The notes: a model not told the origin generated them from the sequence alone. 64,000 nucleotides of DNA from UBA969 sp041694635 (GCA_041694635.1 JBDNHI010000014.1:76094-140093); one strand, 5' to 3'; numbered from the stretch's first letter, positions 9,044 to 17,716 are shown. Numbers and translations: made by a program.

Positions 9044-9282
9044 GCCACTTACCTCATAAAGGAAAAGTTAGAAACCCCCCACCCGCAAGGGCAGCCAAGC
9101 TGAAACATAAGTTTCAGGTAAAGCATAATGAGCAAATTATGTACCGCGAATAATTTATGCATAATAATTAATCATAACTTCAACGATAGTATAAGGATAG
9201 CCCAAATTGGCAAGAACCTAGTAAAGGAAGGCTTTAATGTTGGATTATGCCAGATTGGCATAGTTTTTTCACAATTGTCAAT

Positions 9283-9309
9283 AAAAAAGCGCCTTTTACA
9301 GCGCCTTTC
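9283..9309 (-). terminator. Terminator downstream of the DUF1571 lipoprotein gene
   Basis: On the minus strand the sequence reads AAAGGCGC-loop-GCGCTTTTTT with one bulged G, i.e. a 7-bp G+C-rich stem directly followed by six T. It starts about 25 bp after the stop of the DUF1571 gene. The repeated GCGCC unit also makes it look like a short direct repeat. Confidence 0.7.
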
Positions 9310-9333
9310 TTCCTTATTTACCAAACTCTTTCC

Positions 9334-10518
9334 CTAATATTTGACCCCGCTTGCTACCTTAGGTTTCGTCCATAACGCATCAGGGTTAAAATCGTTCTCA
9401 TCTAAGCGAATAGGAAACTGGAACCGATCATATTTGTAGTATTCCACTTCCTCATTATTTTCATCATAGGTGATGATTAGCATTGGAAGCGACGATTGGG
9501 GATCAAAGCAAACCAACCTTCTTCCACCTTTAGGAAGTTCATTTTCAATTCCAGAAGGCAGAAAGTGTTCCAATGACTCTACAGGGAAACCAAATTCAGG
9601 GCGCTTGTTTGCTCCATTATAAGTCACAACACCATAGCGTTTATCACCACTTGCCTGACCAATTATTGCTTTACCCAAACCTTGAATCAAAGGCACAAAA
9701 CCGGCATCTTGAATGGTGTGCCTGCTAGAACTTCGTACCAAAATACTATCGGGTGCAAATGCCATCCTCTTTCCAGCGGGCATAAAAGGTACATCTCCCT
9801 TGGCAAGCAAGGTGTGTATCTTATTTTCATACTGGCCCTGTACATAAACCACTTCCCTGCCCAATGCTTCGCCATCTAGCCACTTAAAATAAATGCTTAA
9901 GGGCGCTTTGCGATACTTAAGCAATAGTGTTTCTTGGGGCTTCTTTTTATTATTGATCACTTCCCTGCGCACCAACCGAACCATATAGGAATCTAGAGTT
10001 GCAAGCCTTGCCATCGATTTATGGTAAAGATTTCGAATAGGGTCGGCAGTAGGTTCTGTAGGTTTAGGCGTAGTATTTTCGCCTGCCCCTATCAACCCAA
10101 AGGGGGAAATATTATTTCCGCTTCGATTCATATTGCCGATTCCTGAGGTTGATACATTTGTCAACTCCGTAGCAATTTTGTCCCCGTTGTTATTTGGGTT
10201 ATTATTCGCGTTATTTGCATTATTGCCATTTACCAAAGTGGTCGAATTCTGATTGTTTTTAAAAATGTTTGGCAGAGGAACTAAAGGAACTTCTGTAGTT
10301 CCCAACGGAGCATTAGTGGCGTTGATGGTGTTCGTTGCATTAGGAATACGCAGTTCAGGGCCAGCTTCTGCACTTACAGCTCGGGTCCTCATCGATGGCC
10401 TTTGCATTGCAAGATTACTTGCACTTCCGTTGCGCTGTGCCATCATTTGGCCACAACCGCTTAGGAATAAAAGCCCCACCACTACTAAAGCAATCCGCAA
10501 TTTATTTCCAACTAACAT
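9334..10518 (-). CDS. DUF1571 family lipoprotein
   Basis: 394 residues from the ATG at 10518, which has AAGGGA about 8 bases ahead; a GTG at 10539 would add seven residues before the signal. The N-terminus is a lipoprotein signal (KLRIALVVVGLLFLSGCG, lipobox LSGC). A low-complexity linker follows, rich in Asn (NGNNANNANNNPNNNGD, around residues 100-116). The C-terminal 240 residues hold the DUF1571 domain (NLYHKSMARLATLDSYMVRLVRRE onward), a beta-rich fold related to outer-membrane lipoprotein sorting proteins of the LolA type. The family is typical of planctomycetes; an envelope role is inferred from the lipoprotein signal. It ends just before its own terminator. Confidence 0.85.
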   Translation of the reverse strand: MLVGNKLRIALVVVGLLFLSGCGQMMAQRNGSASNLAMQRPSMRTRAVSAEAGPELRIPNATNTINATNAPLGTTEVPLVPLPNIFKNNQNSTTLVNGNNANNANNNPNNNGDKIATELTNVSTSGIGNMNRSGNNISPFGLIGAGENTTPKPTEPTADPIRNLYHKSMARLATLDSYMVRLVRREVINNKKKPQETLLLKYRKAPLSIYFKWLDGEALGREVVYVQGQYENKIHTLLAKGDVPFMPAGKRMAFAPDSILVRSSSRHTIQDAGFVPLIQGLGKAIIGQASGDKRYGVVTYNGANKRPEFGFPVESLEHFLPSGIENELPKGGRRLVCFDPQSSLPMLIITYDENNEEVEYYKYDRFQFPIRLDENDFNPDALWTKPKVASGVKY

Positions 10519-10973
10519 TACAGAGTCCCTTCTGTTCACTGACTCGAGACTATTTTAGCCGTTTCAAGAAGCATCCTTGCCCCTATGAAGGGCGGGACCA
10601 TACCTAAAGATATTTACAAAATATAGAGGAACCTTAAGAATTAAATAAGAAGTAGGGCAAAAAGGGTTGTCTGGGTAGCCAAAAACCACCTTCTTGAAGA
10701 AATACTTTCTCCATTTTTCGAACTTTCGCTCAAGTTTACCCTTAAGCATTAAAGCTACTATAGCAGGATTAATTTCGCAGCGACAAGAAAATCATTTAAC
10801 CAAGTTGTAATAGGACTTACGCAGTTGCCGTATCCAGTCGGCGAAACCAAGGGTTTGCTCTGAAGACCCGGACGGCATTCTGGAATATCATTGCTTTGAG
10901 ACTAACTCGGCTAATTCCAATTCTAAAACAGGACTTTTCAAATACCATATTGGCTTGCAGGTACCCGCGAATT
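10519..10973. other. Intergenic region leading into the G+C-rich island
   Basis: No supportable gene. Up to about 10800 the DNA is A+T rich and should hold the promoter of the leftward lipoprotein gene. From about 10810 base composition rises and the text reads AGGACTTACGCAGTTGCC and onward, reminiscent of insertion-sequence ends or remnants, but I find no transposase frame and no matching opposite end, so I leave it unassigned. Confidence 0.4.
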
Positions 10974-11040
10974 CAATCAGGTGTTTTGATTACCTGCTTG
11001 GCAAAAGCGTGTGAAGTTGATTAGCAGAAGTAGAGACAAT
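10974..11040. repeat. Dispersed repeat, copy 1 block A
   Basis: About 67 bp containing GGCAAAAGCG and GCAGAAGTAGAGAC, roughly 80% identical by eye and in the same orientation to 62816-62882 at the other end of the window. In both places it is followed a short way downstream by block B. The two copies mark the two G+C-richer accessory regions. Confidence 0.75.
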
Positions 11041-11046
11041 CAAGCC

Positions 11047-11084
11047 CACCGACCCCAAATTGATAATAGGGGCGGTGGGGAATC
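11047..11084 (+). repeat. REP-like hairpin repeat, copy 1
   Basis: 38 bp with imperfect dyad symmetry: CACCGACCCC and GGGGCGGTG can pair as a 9-bp stem with one bulged A around a 12-base A+T-rich loop. A second, diverged copy lies 25 bp away at 11110 and a third, inverted, at 13375. Short G+C-rich hairpins of this kind in direct and inverted pairs resemble REP/BIME elements. Confidence 0.75.
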
Positions 11085-11109
11085 CAGTGGCTTCAAATAC
11101 CTACTCAAA

Positions 11110-11146
11110 CATCGACCCCAAATTGATAACAGGGGCGGTGGGGATT
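11110..11146 (+). repeat. REP-like hairpin repeat, copy 2
   Basis: Same core as copy 1 (CGACCCCAAATTGATAA, then AGGGGCGGTGGGGATTC) with CATCG replacing CACCG at the left end, so the stem is slightly weaker. It is followed by a GT-rich stretch (TTCTTGTGTGTGTAATT) that is mirrored in inverted orientation near 13440-13475. Confidence 0.75.
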
Positions 11147-11191
11147 CTTGTGTGTGTAATTCCTTATTCTCCCTCGAGTTATTGAAAACTC

Positions 11192-11234
11192 AAAGGCTAA
11201 CAGACCCCGCAAGAAGAGTTTTCACCGAACGGTT
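11192..11234. repeat. Dispersed repeat, copy 1 block B
   Basis: 43 bp that match 62922-62964 with about three differences (AAGGCTAACAGACCCCGC then AAGAAGAGTTTTCACCGAAC). Read on the minus strand both copies would encode RSVKTLLAG-x-VSL at the end of open frames, but the frames upstream are unrelated, so this is a shared DNA repeat and not a protein family. Confidence 0.8.
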
Positions 11235-11382
11235 ACCGTTCAGCCGCAACGCGGCGGCAAGTTGTAGCCAAGGCGTGAGCCTATGGTTTCGAGACGGCAT
11301 CTTGCTTTTGAGTCCTGACGGGACGACACGGGGCGGCGAGGTTGCCAGAGTTGCGTGGCGCATTCTGATCTGCCGATGCCAT

Positions 11383-12858
11383 TCATTGCAACACCTCCCA
11401 GCGCCCGCCTTTGGTCGGACCAATTCTGCCGATGATTTCTTCTGCCTTTAGTTTTTGAAGTAACCGTTCCATCGTTCTCTCCGGTTTCTTCAGAGCCTTG
11501 GCGAGTTCTGGAATGGTAATGGCCGGATTTTCTCGAATGAGTTCGAGGATTTTCCCTGCCACTTTCCCTGCCACTTTCCCCGCCACTTTCCCCGACATTA
11601 CTCCCGCCACTTCTCCCGCCACTTTCTCCCGCCACTTTTCCCGCCACTTTCCCCGACATTTCTCCCGACATTTTCGTGGCCGGCACGCGCCAAATTGTCA
11701 GTGCAAATCCATCGGAAATCGAGAACTCTGGCTCTTTCAATCCTGCATCGCGGCAGCGGCGAATCATGTCGCCAGTGCCAAGTCGCTCGATGTATTGCGT
11801 CAGGTACAGCGGCTCGGCCAGTAGCGGGTTGTGCGGGACCGAGCCGTGAGGTTTTCGTAATCCGGCGAGCGTGAGGGAACTGGGCAGCCGGCCCGGGTTC
11901 CAAACTTCCAAGCGGTTGGCGAATAACATGACCTGCACGCTGCCATTGCTGGCGTAATCACGATGAGCGACCGGACGATCCCTTCCGCCACGACTTCTCG
12001 CGGGATTTCGTACGCCACGGGAGCCTGAGCACTCTTGGCACGGGTGCCCACATGCAGGGCCAACTTTGACATCACGAAATCGACAGCTTGGTCCACCACG
12101 CTGAAGACCGTGCCCTTATAGACTTGATTAAGAGGGAATGGGTTTTGCGACCTCCGTGCCGTGGAAGTGAGCGCACTTGATTTCCGAACTCGGCAGAAAC
12201 TGTTGCGGCGTTTTGCCGAACAGCAGAAGGGCCGAGTGCGTGGGGCTTCCTGCGCGGAGCAGATTGAGATGCGTCAGCAACTCTTCCGCAGTCGCAGATT
12301 CCTTCAACGGGAAACCTCGCGCCGCACGGGCATCGCGGATGAATGTTTTCATGGCTTCGCGATTAAGATCCTTGAGCGTCGCGCCGGCACATGGAGCGGC
12401 ATCAAACGGACCGCTCCGGATCATCTGCTGCTCTTCCAAATAATCGACGAGTGACGCATACACGGACGGGATCAGCGTTCCTAGGTCATCGAACCAGCTC
12501 GGCGAATCAGAGCCTGCATCTTCGGGTGCTTGGTCTTGTCGTTCGCACCTTTGACATAGATCTGTCGCGGCTTGTTCTGCGCGGTGGCGGCGTTGAATTC
12601 GCACTCCGTGGGAGACCGCCCCTTCGCATTCTCCCAGCCGTACTCGTTGGCAAACAGTCCAAGATACAGATCGCAGTCGGCGACTTCATCCAGATACACC
12701 TCTTCCGCGCGACGATCAGAAGCCGGCAAGTCCTCAAAGAGGAAGACCTCAAAGAACCGCCGGAGCAGCGGATCAGCGTGCAGGTAATCGCGCAGCGCCG
12801 CTCGTTCCTCGGCGAGTTCTTTTTGAACGCCGCTGATAAAGATGCGTTTGCGCTTCAT
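11383..12858 (-). pseudogene. Frameshifted DUF4062/ATP-binding (AlbA-HATPase-type) protein gene
   Basis: One gene can be followed across three reading frames. It starts at 12858 with a DUF4062 domain (MKRKRIFISGVQKELAEERAAL... CDLYLGLFANEYGWE). Near 12490 the frame is lost after LIRRAGS and continues in another frame as SLVDYLEEQQMIRSGPFDAAPC. At about 12133 SYQVYKG is broken by one extra A (TCTTAATCAAGTC instead of TCTTATCAAGTC). Near 11977 the conserved VAHRDYASNGSVQVM continues out of frame from REVVAEGIV. It then runs through PHNPLLAEPLYLTQYIERLGTGDMI to a 12-bp tandem-repeat linker, where one 13-base unit shifts the frame again before a winged-helix domain ending at 11383. Intact relatives are predicted DNA-binding ATPase-like proteins, and DUF4062 occurs in defence-type proteins. 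G+C content is clearly higher than in the neighbours, pointing to acquired DNA now decaying. Confidence 0.82.
11548..11675 (-). repeat. 12-bp tandem repeat encoding KVAG/ESGG linker
   Basis: About ten degenerate units of CACTTTCCCCGC (+ strand). Eleven-to-twelve-base periodicity keeps the KVAGKVAGK frame, but the unit at 11620-11632 has 13 bases (CACTTTCTCCCGC), which moves translation from GKVAGE into ESGGRSGG. Relatives of this protein family often have repetitive GEKSGEKS-like linkers before the winged helix. Confidence 0.75.
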
Positions 12859-13374
12859 ACCAGTCTTATCCTTCCGGTTAAAAGTTCCTGCATCATACCT
12901 TGCTTGACGGCGCGGGTCTTGGCCTGCCTCAACTCTATCTACTTCCGCTTGCTTATGCGGCTAGCTAACCGTTTGTGATTCTTCCTAACCAATTCGTGTA
13001 CCAAAATCTGCGCCACAAACCGATCGGCTCTGCATAATTTGCGCTTCTGGTTCCTTGTGAAATTTTTGGGTTCTAGAACTTATGGTTCTGCTTTGGTCTG
13101 ATGCCGTGCTTCGGGCAACCGTGCGAGAAATACTTATTAAAACAGAAAGTTTACCTTCGCATCACCGAAGATCAAGTGCGAATTGCGGAAAACGCCGACT
13201 TTTCGCTGCTTTCGGGTGATGCCCGCCTCTAAGAAAATTGCGATCAGTCGCAGGTTAGTTGCCTTGTTGCCGTGCAAGTGAATGCGCAATATGACTTCGT
13301 TGCACTTGGTTTGGGTGAAGATATCAGGCATTGCCATTCACTAATCTCAAGGGAAAATGCGAAACACCCGCACC

Positions 13375-13412
13375 GAATCCCCGCCGCCACTGTTATCGAT
13401 TTGTGGTCGGTG
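13375..13412 (-). repeat. REP-like hairpin repeat, inverted copy 3
   Basis: On the minus strand it reads CACCGACCACAAATCGATAA then CAGTGGCGGCGGGGATTC, aligned along its whole length with copies 1 and 2 but diverged at several positions, so its stem is poorer. It faces the two direct copies across the broken DUF4062 gene. Confidence 0.72.
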
Positions 13413-13470
13413 AGCTTTGTTGTTTTCCTTTACTATCCTTCTATTTAATCACACACATAAATACACAAAC

Positions 13471-13490
13471 AAGAATCCCCACCGAACCCT
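13471..13490 (-). repeat. REP-like repeat, partial inverted copy 4
   Basis: Only the end of the unit is left (minus strand CTAGGGTTCGGTGGGGATTC, then TT), preceded outward by a GT/AC-rich stretch similar to that next to copy 2. It marks the right border of the G+C-rich island. Confidence 0.6.
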
Positions 13491-13611
13491 AGTTGGTTGG
13501 AATATAGAAGTTTGGGATAACGATCCCTTGCCTAAACACCTAATCTTGTTTGGTGTTGGCAAATAAAAGGGAGGCATTGGGTTCAACTAGTTAAGTCCTA
13601 GAAGAAAAAGA

Positions 13612-15129
13612 TTACAATTGAAAGCGCACGCCCTGTGCCAGGGGAAGTTCAGATCCGCCATTAATGGTACAGGTTTGTCTGCGCATATAATTTTTCCAAG
13701 AATCGCTGCCAGATTCACGGCCCCCGCCGGAATCTTTCTCGCCACCAAAAGCTCCGCCTATTTCTGCACCGGTGGTTCCTAAATTAACATTTGCTATGCC
13801 GCAATCGCTTCCTCTTGCGCTTAAAAAATATTCAGAATCAGATAAGCTTTCGGTAAAGATTGTTGAAGAAAGCCCCTGAGCAACGCCATTATTTAACGCA
13901 ATGGCTTCTTCCAAATGTTTGAAGGTTTGTATGTAAAGGATAGGTGCAAAAGTTTCTTTCTGCATAACTTTCAAATTTTCAGGTGCAAGAATAAGGGTAG
14001 GCTCAACAAAGCAGCCATTGCTTAGAATTTCGATACCACCATAAACGACATTAGCGCCTTGTTTTCTTGCTTCTATAACCGTAAGCATCATATTTTCAAC
14101 CGCATTGGAAGAAATCAGAGGCCCCATTAATACCCCGTGTTCCCAAGGGTTACCAATGCGAATACTTTGGTAAGTTTTGATGAGCTGTTCGGTGAATTTT
14201 TTTTCGATGGATTGATGCAAAAATAATCTTCGTAAAGAGGTGCAGCGCTGTCCAGTGGTGCCAATGGCGCTAAAAACGACTGCCTTAAGTGCCAGTTCTA
14301 GATTGGCACTTGCACAAACAATTGCTGCATTGTTTCCACCTAACTCTAGTAAGCTTCTACCCAACCTTGCGCTTACCAAAGGCGCAAGATTTCTGCCCAT
14401 TGTGCAACTACCCGTGGCACTTAAAAGCGAAACCCTTGGGTCTTTTGCAAGGCACACTCCTGCCTCATTGCCTGCCCCCATACAAAGAGAAAACACTTTT
14501 TCGTTTCCTGAAGATTTCATTAGTAAATTTATCATATTATAGATAGCAATAGAAGTTAATGGCGTTTTGGCAGAGGGCTTCCAAACAGAAGAGTCGCCAC
14601 ACACCGCTGCAAGAATCGCATTCCAAGCCCAGACGGCGCCAGGAAAATTAAAGGCGGTGATGATGCCAATAATGCCAAGAGGATGCCATTGCTCTAAAAG
14701 TCGGTGCTGTGGTCTTTCGCTAGCAATAGTAAGGCCATAAAGTTGTCGAGAAAGGCCCGAAGCGAAGTCGCACATATCGATCATTTCTTGAACTTCGCCT
14801 TTTGCTTCGATTAAAATCTTTCCTGATTCTAAACAGATTAAAAGTGCAAGTTCAGCTTTATTTTCGCGCAGGATAATGCCTATGCGCCTGACGATATCGC
14901 CTCGTAAAGGGGCAGGAATATCGCGCCATTTTTTAAAGCCTTCCCCCGCATTTTCCAGCACTTTTTCATAATCTTGTATGGAAGCTGTAAGAACAGTTCC
15001 CAGTACCTTTCCGTTTGATGGGTTGACCGAATGGATTTCCTCACCCGAAGGTTTTGCGACCCATTCCCCTGCAAAAACGCCACTATGATTTGGGTGAATG
15101 TTGAATTTATCAAGCAGCTTTTGAAACAT
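13612..15129 (-). CDS. amaB: ALDH7-type aldehyde dehydrogenase (alpha-aminoadipate semialdehyde/P6C dehydrogenase)
   Basis: 505 residues of the aldehyde dehydrogenase superfamily. The catalytic set is complete: Asn161 in AFNFPGAVWAWN, general base Glu262 in LLELGGNNAAIV and nucleophile Cys296 in TTGQRCTSLRRLF. The LGGNNA and RCTSLRRLF variants, the length and the N-terminus (...FAGEWVAKPSGEEIHSVNPSNGKVLG) point to family ALDH7 (antiquitin), which oxidises alpha-aminoadipate semialdehyde, in equilibrium with piperideine-6-carboxylate, to 2-aminoadipate with NAD+. It is 3 bp downstream of a class III aminotransferase on the same strand, the enzyme type that makes this semialdehyde from lysine, and next to a DUF1338 oxygenase. 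That context strongly supports a lysine role. Confidence 0.85.
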   Translation of the reverse strand: MFQKLLDKFNIHPNHSGVFAGEWVAKPSGEEIHSVNPSNGKVLGTVLTASIQDYEKVLENAGEGFKKWRDIPAPLRGDIVRRIGIILRENKAELALLICLESGKILIEAKGEVQEMIDMCDFASGLSRQLYGLTIASERPQHRLLEQWHPLGIIGIITAFNFPGAVWAWNAILAAVCGDSSVWKPSAKTPLTSIAIYNMINLLMKSSGNEKVFSLCMGAGNEAGVCLAKDPRVSLLSATGSCTMGRNLAPLVSARLGRSLLELGGNNAAIVCASANLELALKAVVFSAIGTTGQRCTSLRRLFLHQSIEKKFTEQLIKTYQSIRIGNPWEHGVLMGPLISSNAVENMMLTVIEARKQGANVVYGGIEILSNGCFVEPTLILAPENLKVMQKETFAPILYIQTFKHLEEAIALNNGVAQGLSSTIFTESLSDSEYFLSARGSDCGIANVNLGTTGAEIGGAFGGEKDSGGGRESGSDSWKNYMRRQTCTINGGSELPLAQGVRFQL

Positions 15130-15132
15130 AGC

Positions 15133-16479
15133 TTAAACCTCGATTATTTCAGAAAGTATTTGATCTAAAATTTTTACCGCTACCATTGCATCTTGCTCCG
15201 TTATTATTAAAGGCGGACAAAACCGGATTGCACTTTGACCACAGCCAAGAAGTAAAAGCCCCTTCTGAAAACACCTCTGGACAATTTCATCTCGCAAAAA
15301 AGTTGCTGGCTCTTGGGTGGTGCGATCTTTAACAAGGTCGATGGCTAACATTAAACCTTTGCCACGCACATCGCCAATAATACGATGTTTATCAGATAAG
15401 GAGTGTAATAAATCGATAAGAAATTTTCCAACATTGGATGCATTCAGCATAAGCCCTTCTTCGAGTAAGGCAATGGTTTCAAGTGCAGCTGCGCAAGCAA
15501 CGGGGTTGCCACCAAAAGTACTTGCGTGTGCCCCTTTTGGCCAACTCATCAATTCAGATCGTGCGATCATAGCCCCTAAAGGGAGCCCCGAAGCGATGCC
15601 CTTAGCCAAGCAAATGATATCTGGTTCGAGATTAAAATGCTCAGAGGCAAACATTTTGCCCGTACGGCCCATTCCCGATTGCACTTCATCTGCAATTATA
15701 AGAATGCCATACTTGCGCGCCAGCGTTTGAAGATCCCGGTGGAATTCGTTGGGTGGTACGATATAACCACCCTCTCCTTGAATAGGTTCAACCACAAAGG
15801 CTGCTACATCTTCAGGCGCAACGGTATGTCGGAATAATTGCTTTTCAATGCTATCAACACAAGCAATTCCACAAGAGCCAAAAGTTTTGTTCACCGGGCA
15901 CCTATAACAATTACCAAAATGAGTATGACTAACCCCTGGGATAAGTGGGTCAAAGCCTTTACGCTGGATGGATTTGCTAGCCGTAAGAGAAAGAGAACCC
16001 ATAGTTCTACCGTGAAATCCCCCGAAGAATGAGATGATTTGTTTGCGTTTGGTATGGTAACGAGCAAGTTTGAAAGCGGCTTCGATCGATTCGGTTCCAC
16101 TATTGGCGAAGAACACTTTTTTGGCTGATTTGCCTGGTGCAAGAGAGGCAAGTTTTTCGGCTAAGTCTGCTTGTGGCCCATAGTAAAAATCAGTCCCTGA
16201 CATATGGATCAGTTGTTCCGATTGCTTTCGTATTGCTTCGACGATTCTAGGGTGACAATGCCCCGTTGCACACACTGCAATTCCCGAGGTAAAATCGAGA
16301 AATCTGTTCCCATCTAGGTCTTCGATCATTGCCCCGTAGCCTCGCTTAACCACCAAGGGATAAAACCGAGTGTAAGAGGGTGAGGTGAATTGCTCATCTT
16401 TTGCAATCATTTTTGCAGCAAGTGGCCCCGGTAACGATGTCTTTATTAAGGGGATTTGGTGTAGTTCTTGGTAAGTCAT
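15133..16479 (-). CDS. Class III PLP aminotransferase, probable L-lysine 6-aminotransferase
   Basis: 448 residues, fold-type I. PLP lysine Lys293 (ICLAKGIASGLPLGA), Asp264 of IIADEVQSG binding the pyridine nitrogen, and the phosphate-binding NSGTESIEAA are present. A four-cysteine insertion (C191, C194, C203, C207: CYRCP...GSCGIAC) resembles one seen in archaeal and planctomycete 4-aminobutyrate/acetylornithine-like aminotransferases and may bind metal. On sequence alone it could be GabT-like or ornithine/lysine specific. It is first in an operon with an ALDH7 dehydrogenase (3-bp gap) and diverges from a DUF1338 oxygenase, which favours L-lysine epsilon-amino transfer to 2-oxoglutarate. The start at 16479 lies 139 bp from the divergent gene. 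Confidence 0.8.
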   Translation of the reverse strand: MTYQELHQIPLIKTSLPGPLAAKMIAKDEQFTSPSYTRFYPLVVKRGYGAMIEDLDGNRFLDFTSGIAVCATGHCHPRIVEAIRKQSEQLIHMSGTDFYYGPQADLAEKLASLAPGKSAKKVFFANSGTESIEAAFKLARYHTKRKQIISFFGGFHGRTMGSLSLTASKSIQRKGFDPLIPGVSHTHFGNCYRCPVNKTFGSCGIACVDSIEKQLFRHTVAPEDVAAFVVEPIQGEGGYIVPPNEFHRDLQTLARKYGILIIADEVQSGMGRTGKMFASEHFNLEPDIICLAKGIASGLPLGAMIARSELMSWPKGAHASTFGGNPVACAAALETIALLEEGLMLNASNVGKFLIDLLHSLSDKHRIIGDVRGKGLMLAIDLVKDRTTQEPATFLRDEIVQRCFQKGLLLLGCGQSAIRFCPPLIITEQDAMVAVKILDQILSEIIEV

Positions 16480-16618
16480 TGTAGAATTTCCTTGAAAATA
16501 CTATCTAAGGCAAGAATTGTCTGTTATATTCTACACCTTAAGTGCTTCTTCAAGCCTTCTTGGGCGTAAAATAATCAGGTATCCTTGCCAAACTCTCCAT
16601 TTTTAAAGGAGTTTAATT

Positions 16619-17569
16619 ATGTCATTAATAATTTCTGGCCCTCATCATACGATTCATTCAAAAAATGCAGTGGAGCAATTTGCTTTGAATCTGTTTGACC
16701 GATTATGGGATAAATACAGGCAGCGGGTTAGCTATGTATCTGCCTATGAAAACCTGATTGAAAACGCAGGGGCATCTTTCTTTAACGATCACATTGCTTT
16801 TCGAACTTTTTCTTGGCAAAACCCTTTGCTCGGCATTTCTACCCTCTCGCGACTTTTTCAGGCCTTAGGTTATCGAGCAGCAGAATGCTATCATTTTGAA
16901 GATAAACATTTAAACGCTATTTACTTTCAGCATTGTAATCCTGAATTTCCGAAACTCTTTATCTCTGAGCTACGCACTTGGGAACTTAGCACAACCTCGA
17001 GAAAAATTATTCATAGCGCTGTTAAAACACACCATACTAATTTGCCTGAATCTTTTCTTGTTGACCTCCATCATCTTGAGTCTAAGTCTGAATCTACCCG
17101 TGCTTCGCTTCTTGATGAAGCTTGCGATTTTATTCACGACCTTCCTTGGCATGTTGTTGAAAAAGCTGACTTACTCGAACTGAATAAGGAATCGCAATAT
17201 GGCGCGTGGGTATTAGTACACGGCTACAATGTCAATCACTTCACCGCTTTAATTAACTCGCAAAAAGTTACGACTTTAAATAGCATTGAAAAAACTTCTT
17301 TTGCGCTTGAGAGTGTTGGTGTTCCGATGAAAAAGGAAATCGAAGGTGCCCCAGGAAGCAAACTTAGGCAAACCGCAACCGAGGCGGTTATTGTCGATGT
17401 TTCAATTCGAGAAGGAGGTAATATCACTTCTATACCGTGGACTTATGCGTATTTTGAGTTGGCTCAGCGCGATGTATTTAAGGATGGAGCGACTGGAAAA
17501 TTAGTACGCTATGAAGGGTTTTTAGGCCCCCAAGCTTCCAACCTTTTTGATATGACCAAGCTTCTTTAG
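16619..17569 (+). CDS. DUF1338 protein, probable 2-oxoadipate dioxygenase/decarboxylase (HglS-like)
   Basis: 316 residues, start preceded by AAAGGAG. DUF1338 enzymes such as HglS of Pseudomonas putida are Fe(II) enzymes that convert 2-oxoadipate to D-2-hydroxyglutarate and CO2 in lysine breakdown. The vicinal-oxygen-chelate metal triad is visible: His58 in NDHIAFRTF with Arg62 four residues later, His207 in YNVNHFT, and Glu280 in AYFELAQRD. The C-terminus has the family ending VRYEGFLGPQASNLFDMT. It is shorter than HglS (about 460 residues), like the plant and Bacteroidetes members. It is divergently transcribed from the aminotransferase/ALDH7 operon with a shared 139-bp promoter region, so joint control is likely. 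Confidence 0.85.
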   Translation: MSLIISGPHHTIHSKNAVEQFALNLFDRLWDKYRQRVSYVSAYENLIENAGASFFNDHIAFRTFSWQNPLLGISTLSRLFQALGYRAAECYHFEDKHLNAIYFQHCNPEFPKLFISELRTWELSTTSRKIIHSAVKTHHTNLPESFLVDLHHLESKSESTRASLLDEACDFIHDLPWHVVEKADLLELNKESQYGAWVLVHGYNVNHFTALINSQKVTTLNSIEKTSFALESVGVPMKKEIEGAPGSKLRQTATEAVIVDVSIREGGNITSIPWTYAYFELAQRDVFKDGATGKLVRYEGFLGPQASNLFDMTKLL

Positions 17570-17716
17570 CCCGCAAATAATTCCTATGCCATTGACCCCT
17601 TCAAGATCGATGTGCTACATTTCTTTCCTGTTTTACTTCTTTTTAACTTTGTAATAACTCGAGCAAGAACATTTTTCTTGATCTGATTGTTTTTTTGCTT
17701 AATTGAAAGGGCATTG

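Larger units (their letters stand above)
12859..13611. other. Gene-poor part of the island, with possible protein fragment
   Basis: No intact gene. On the + strand, 13131-13230 reads KQKVYLRITEDQVRIAENADF and ends in a stop at DARL; it looks like the tail of a real but broken protein, family unknown, and lacks a start. The overlapping minus-strand frame 13137-13337 has no ribosome-binding site. The right part (13375-13490) holds inverted REP-like repeats, after which base composition returns to that of the chromosome. Confidence 0.45.

Noticed and set aside
10810..10830. Possible insertion-sequence end (GGACTTACGCA)
   Set aside because: No matching inverted end and no transposase frame within reach; too short to support a call.
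11047..11146. Two similar 37-38-bp units separated by 25 bp, resembling a minimal CRISPR array
   Set aside because: Only two units, clearly diverged from each other, with a third copy inverted 2.2 kb away and no cas genes. A REP-like dispersed hairpin explains them better.
11190..11423. Minus-strand 77-codon frame ending in RSVKTLLAGSVSL as a conserved small protein
   Set aside because: Only the tail matches the second locus, and the match is at DNA level with unrelated sequence upstream.
12391..12978. A 195-codon frame on the + strand opposite the DUF4062 pseudogene
   Set aside because: It is the complement of the recognisable DUF4062 coding sequence in G+C-rich DNA, has no ribosome-binding site and no family resemblance.
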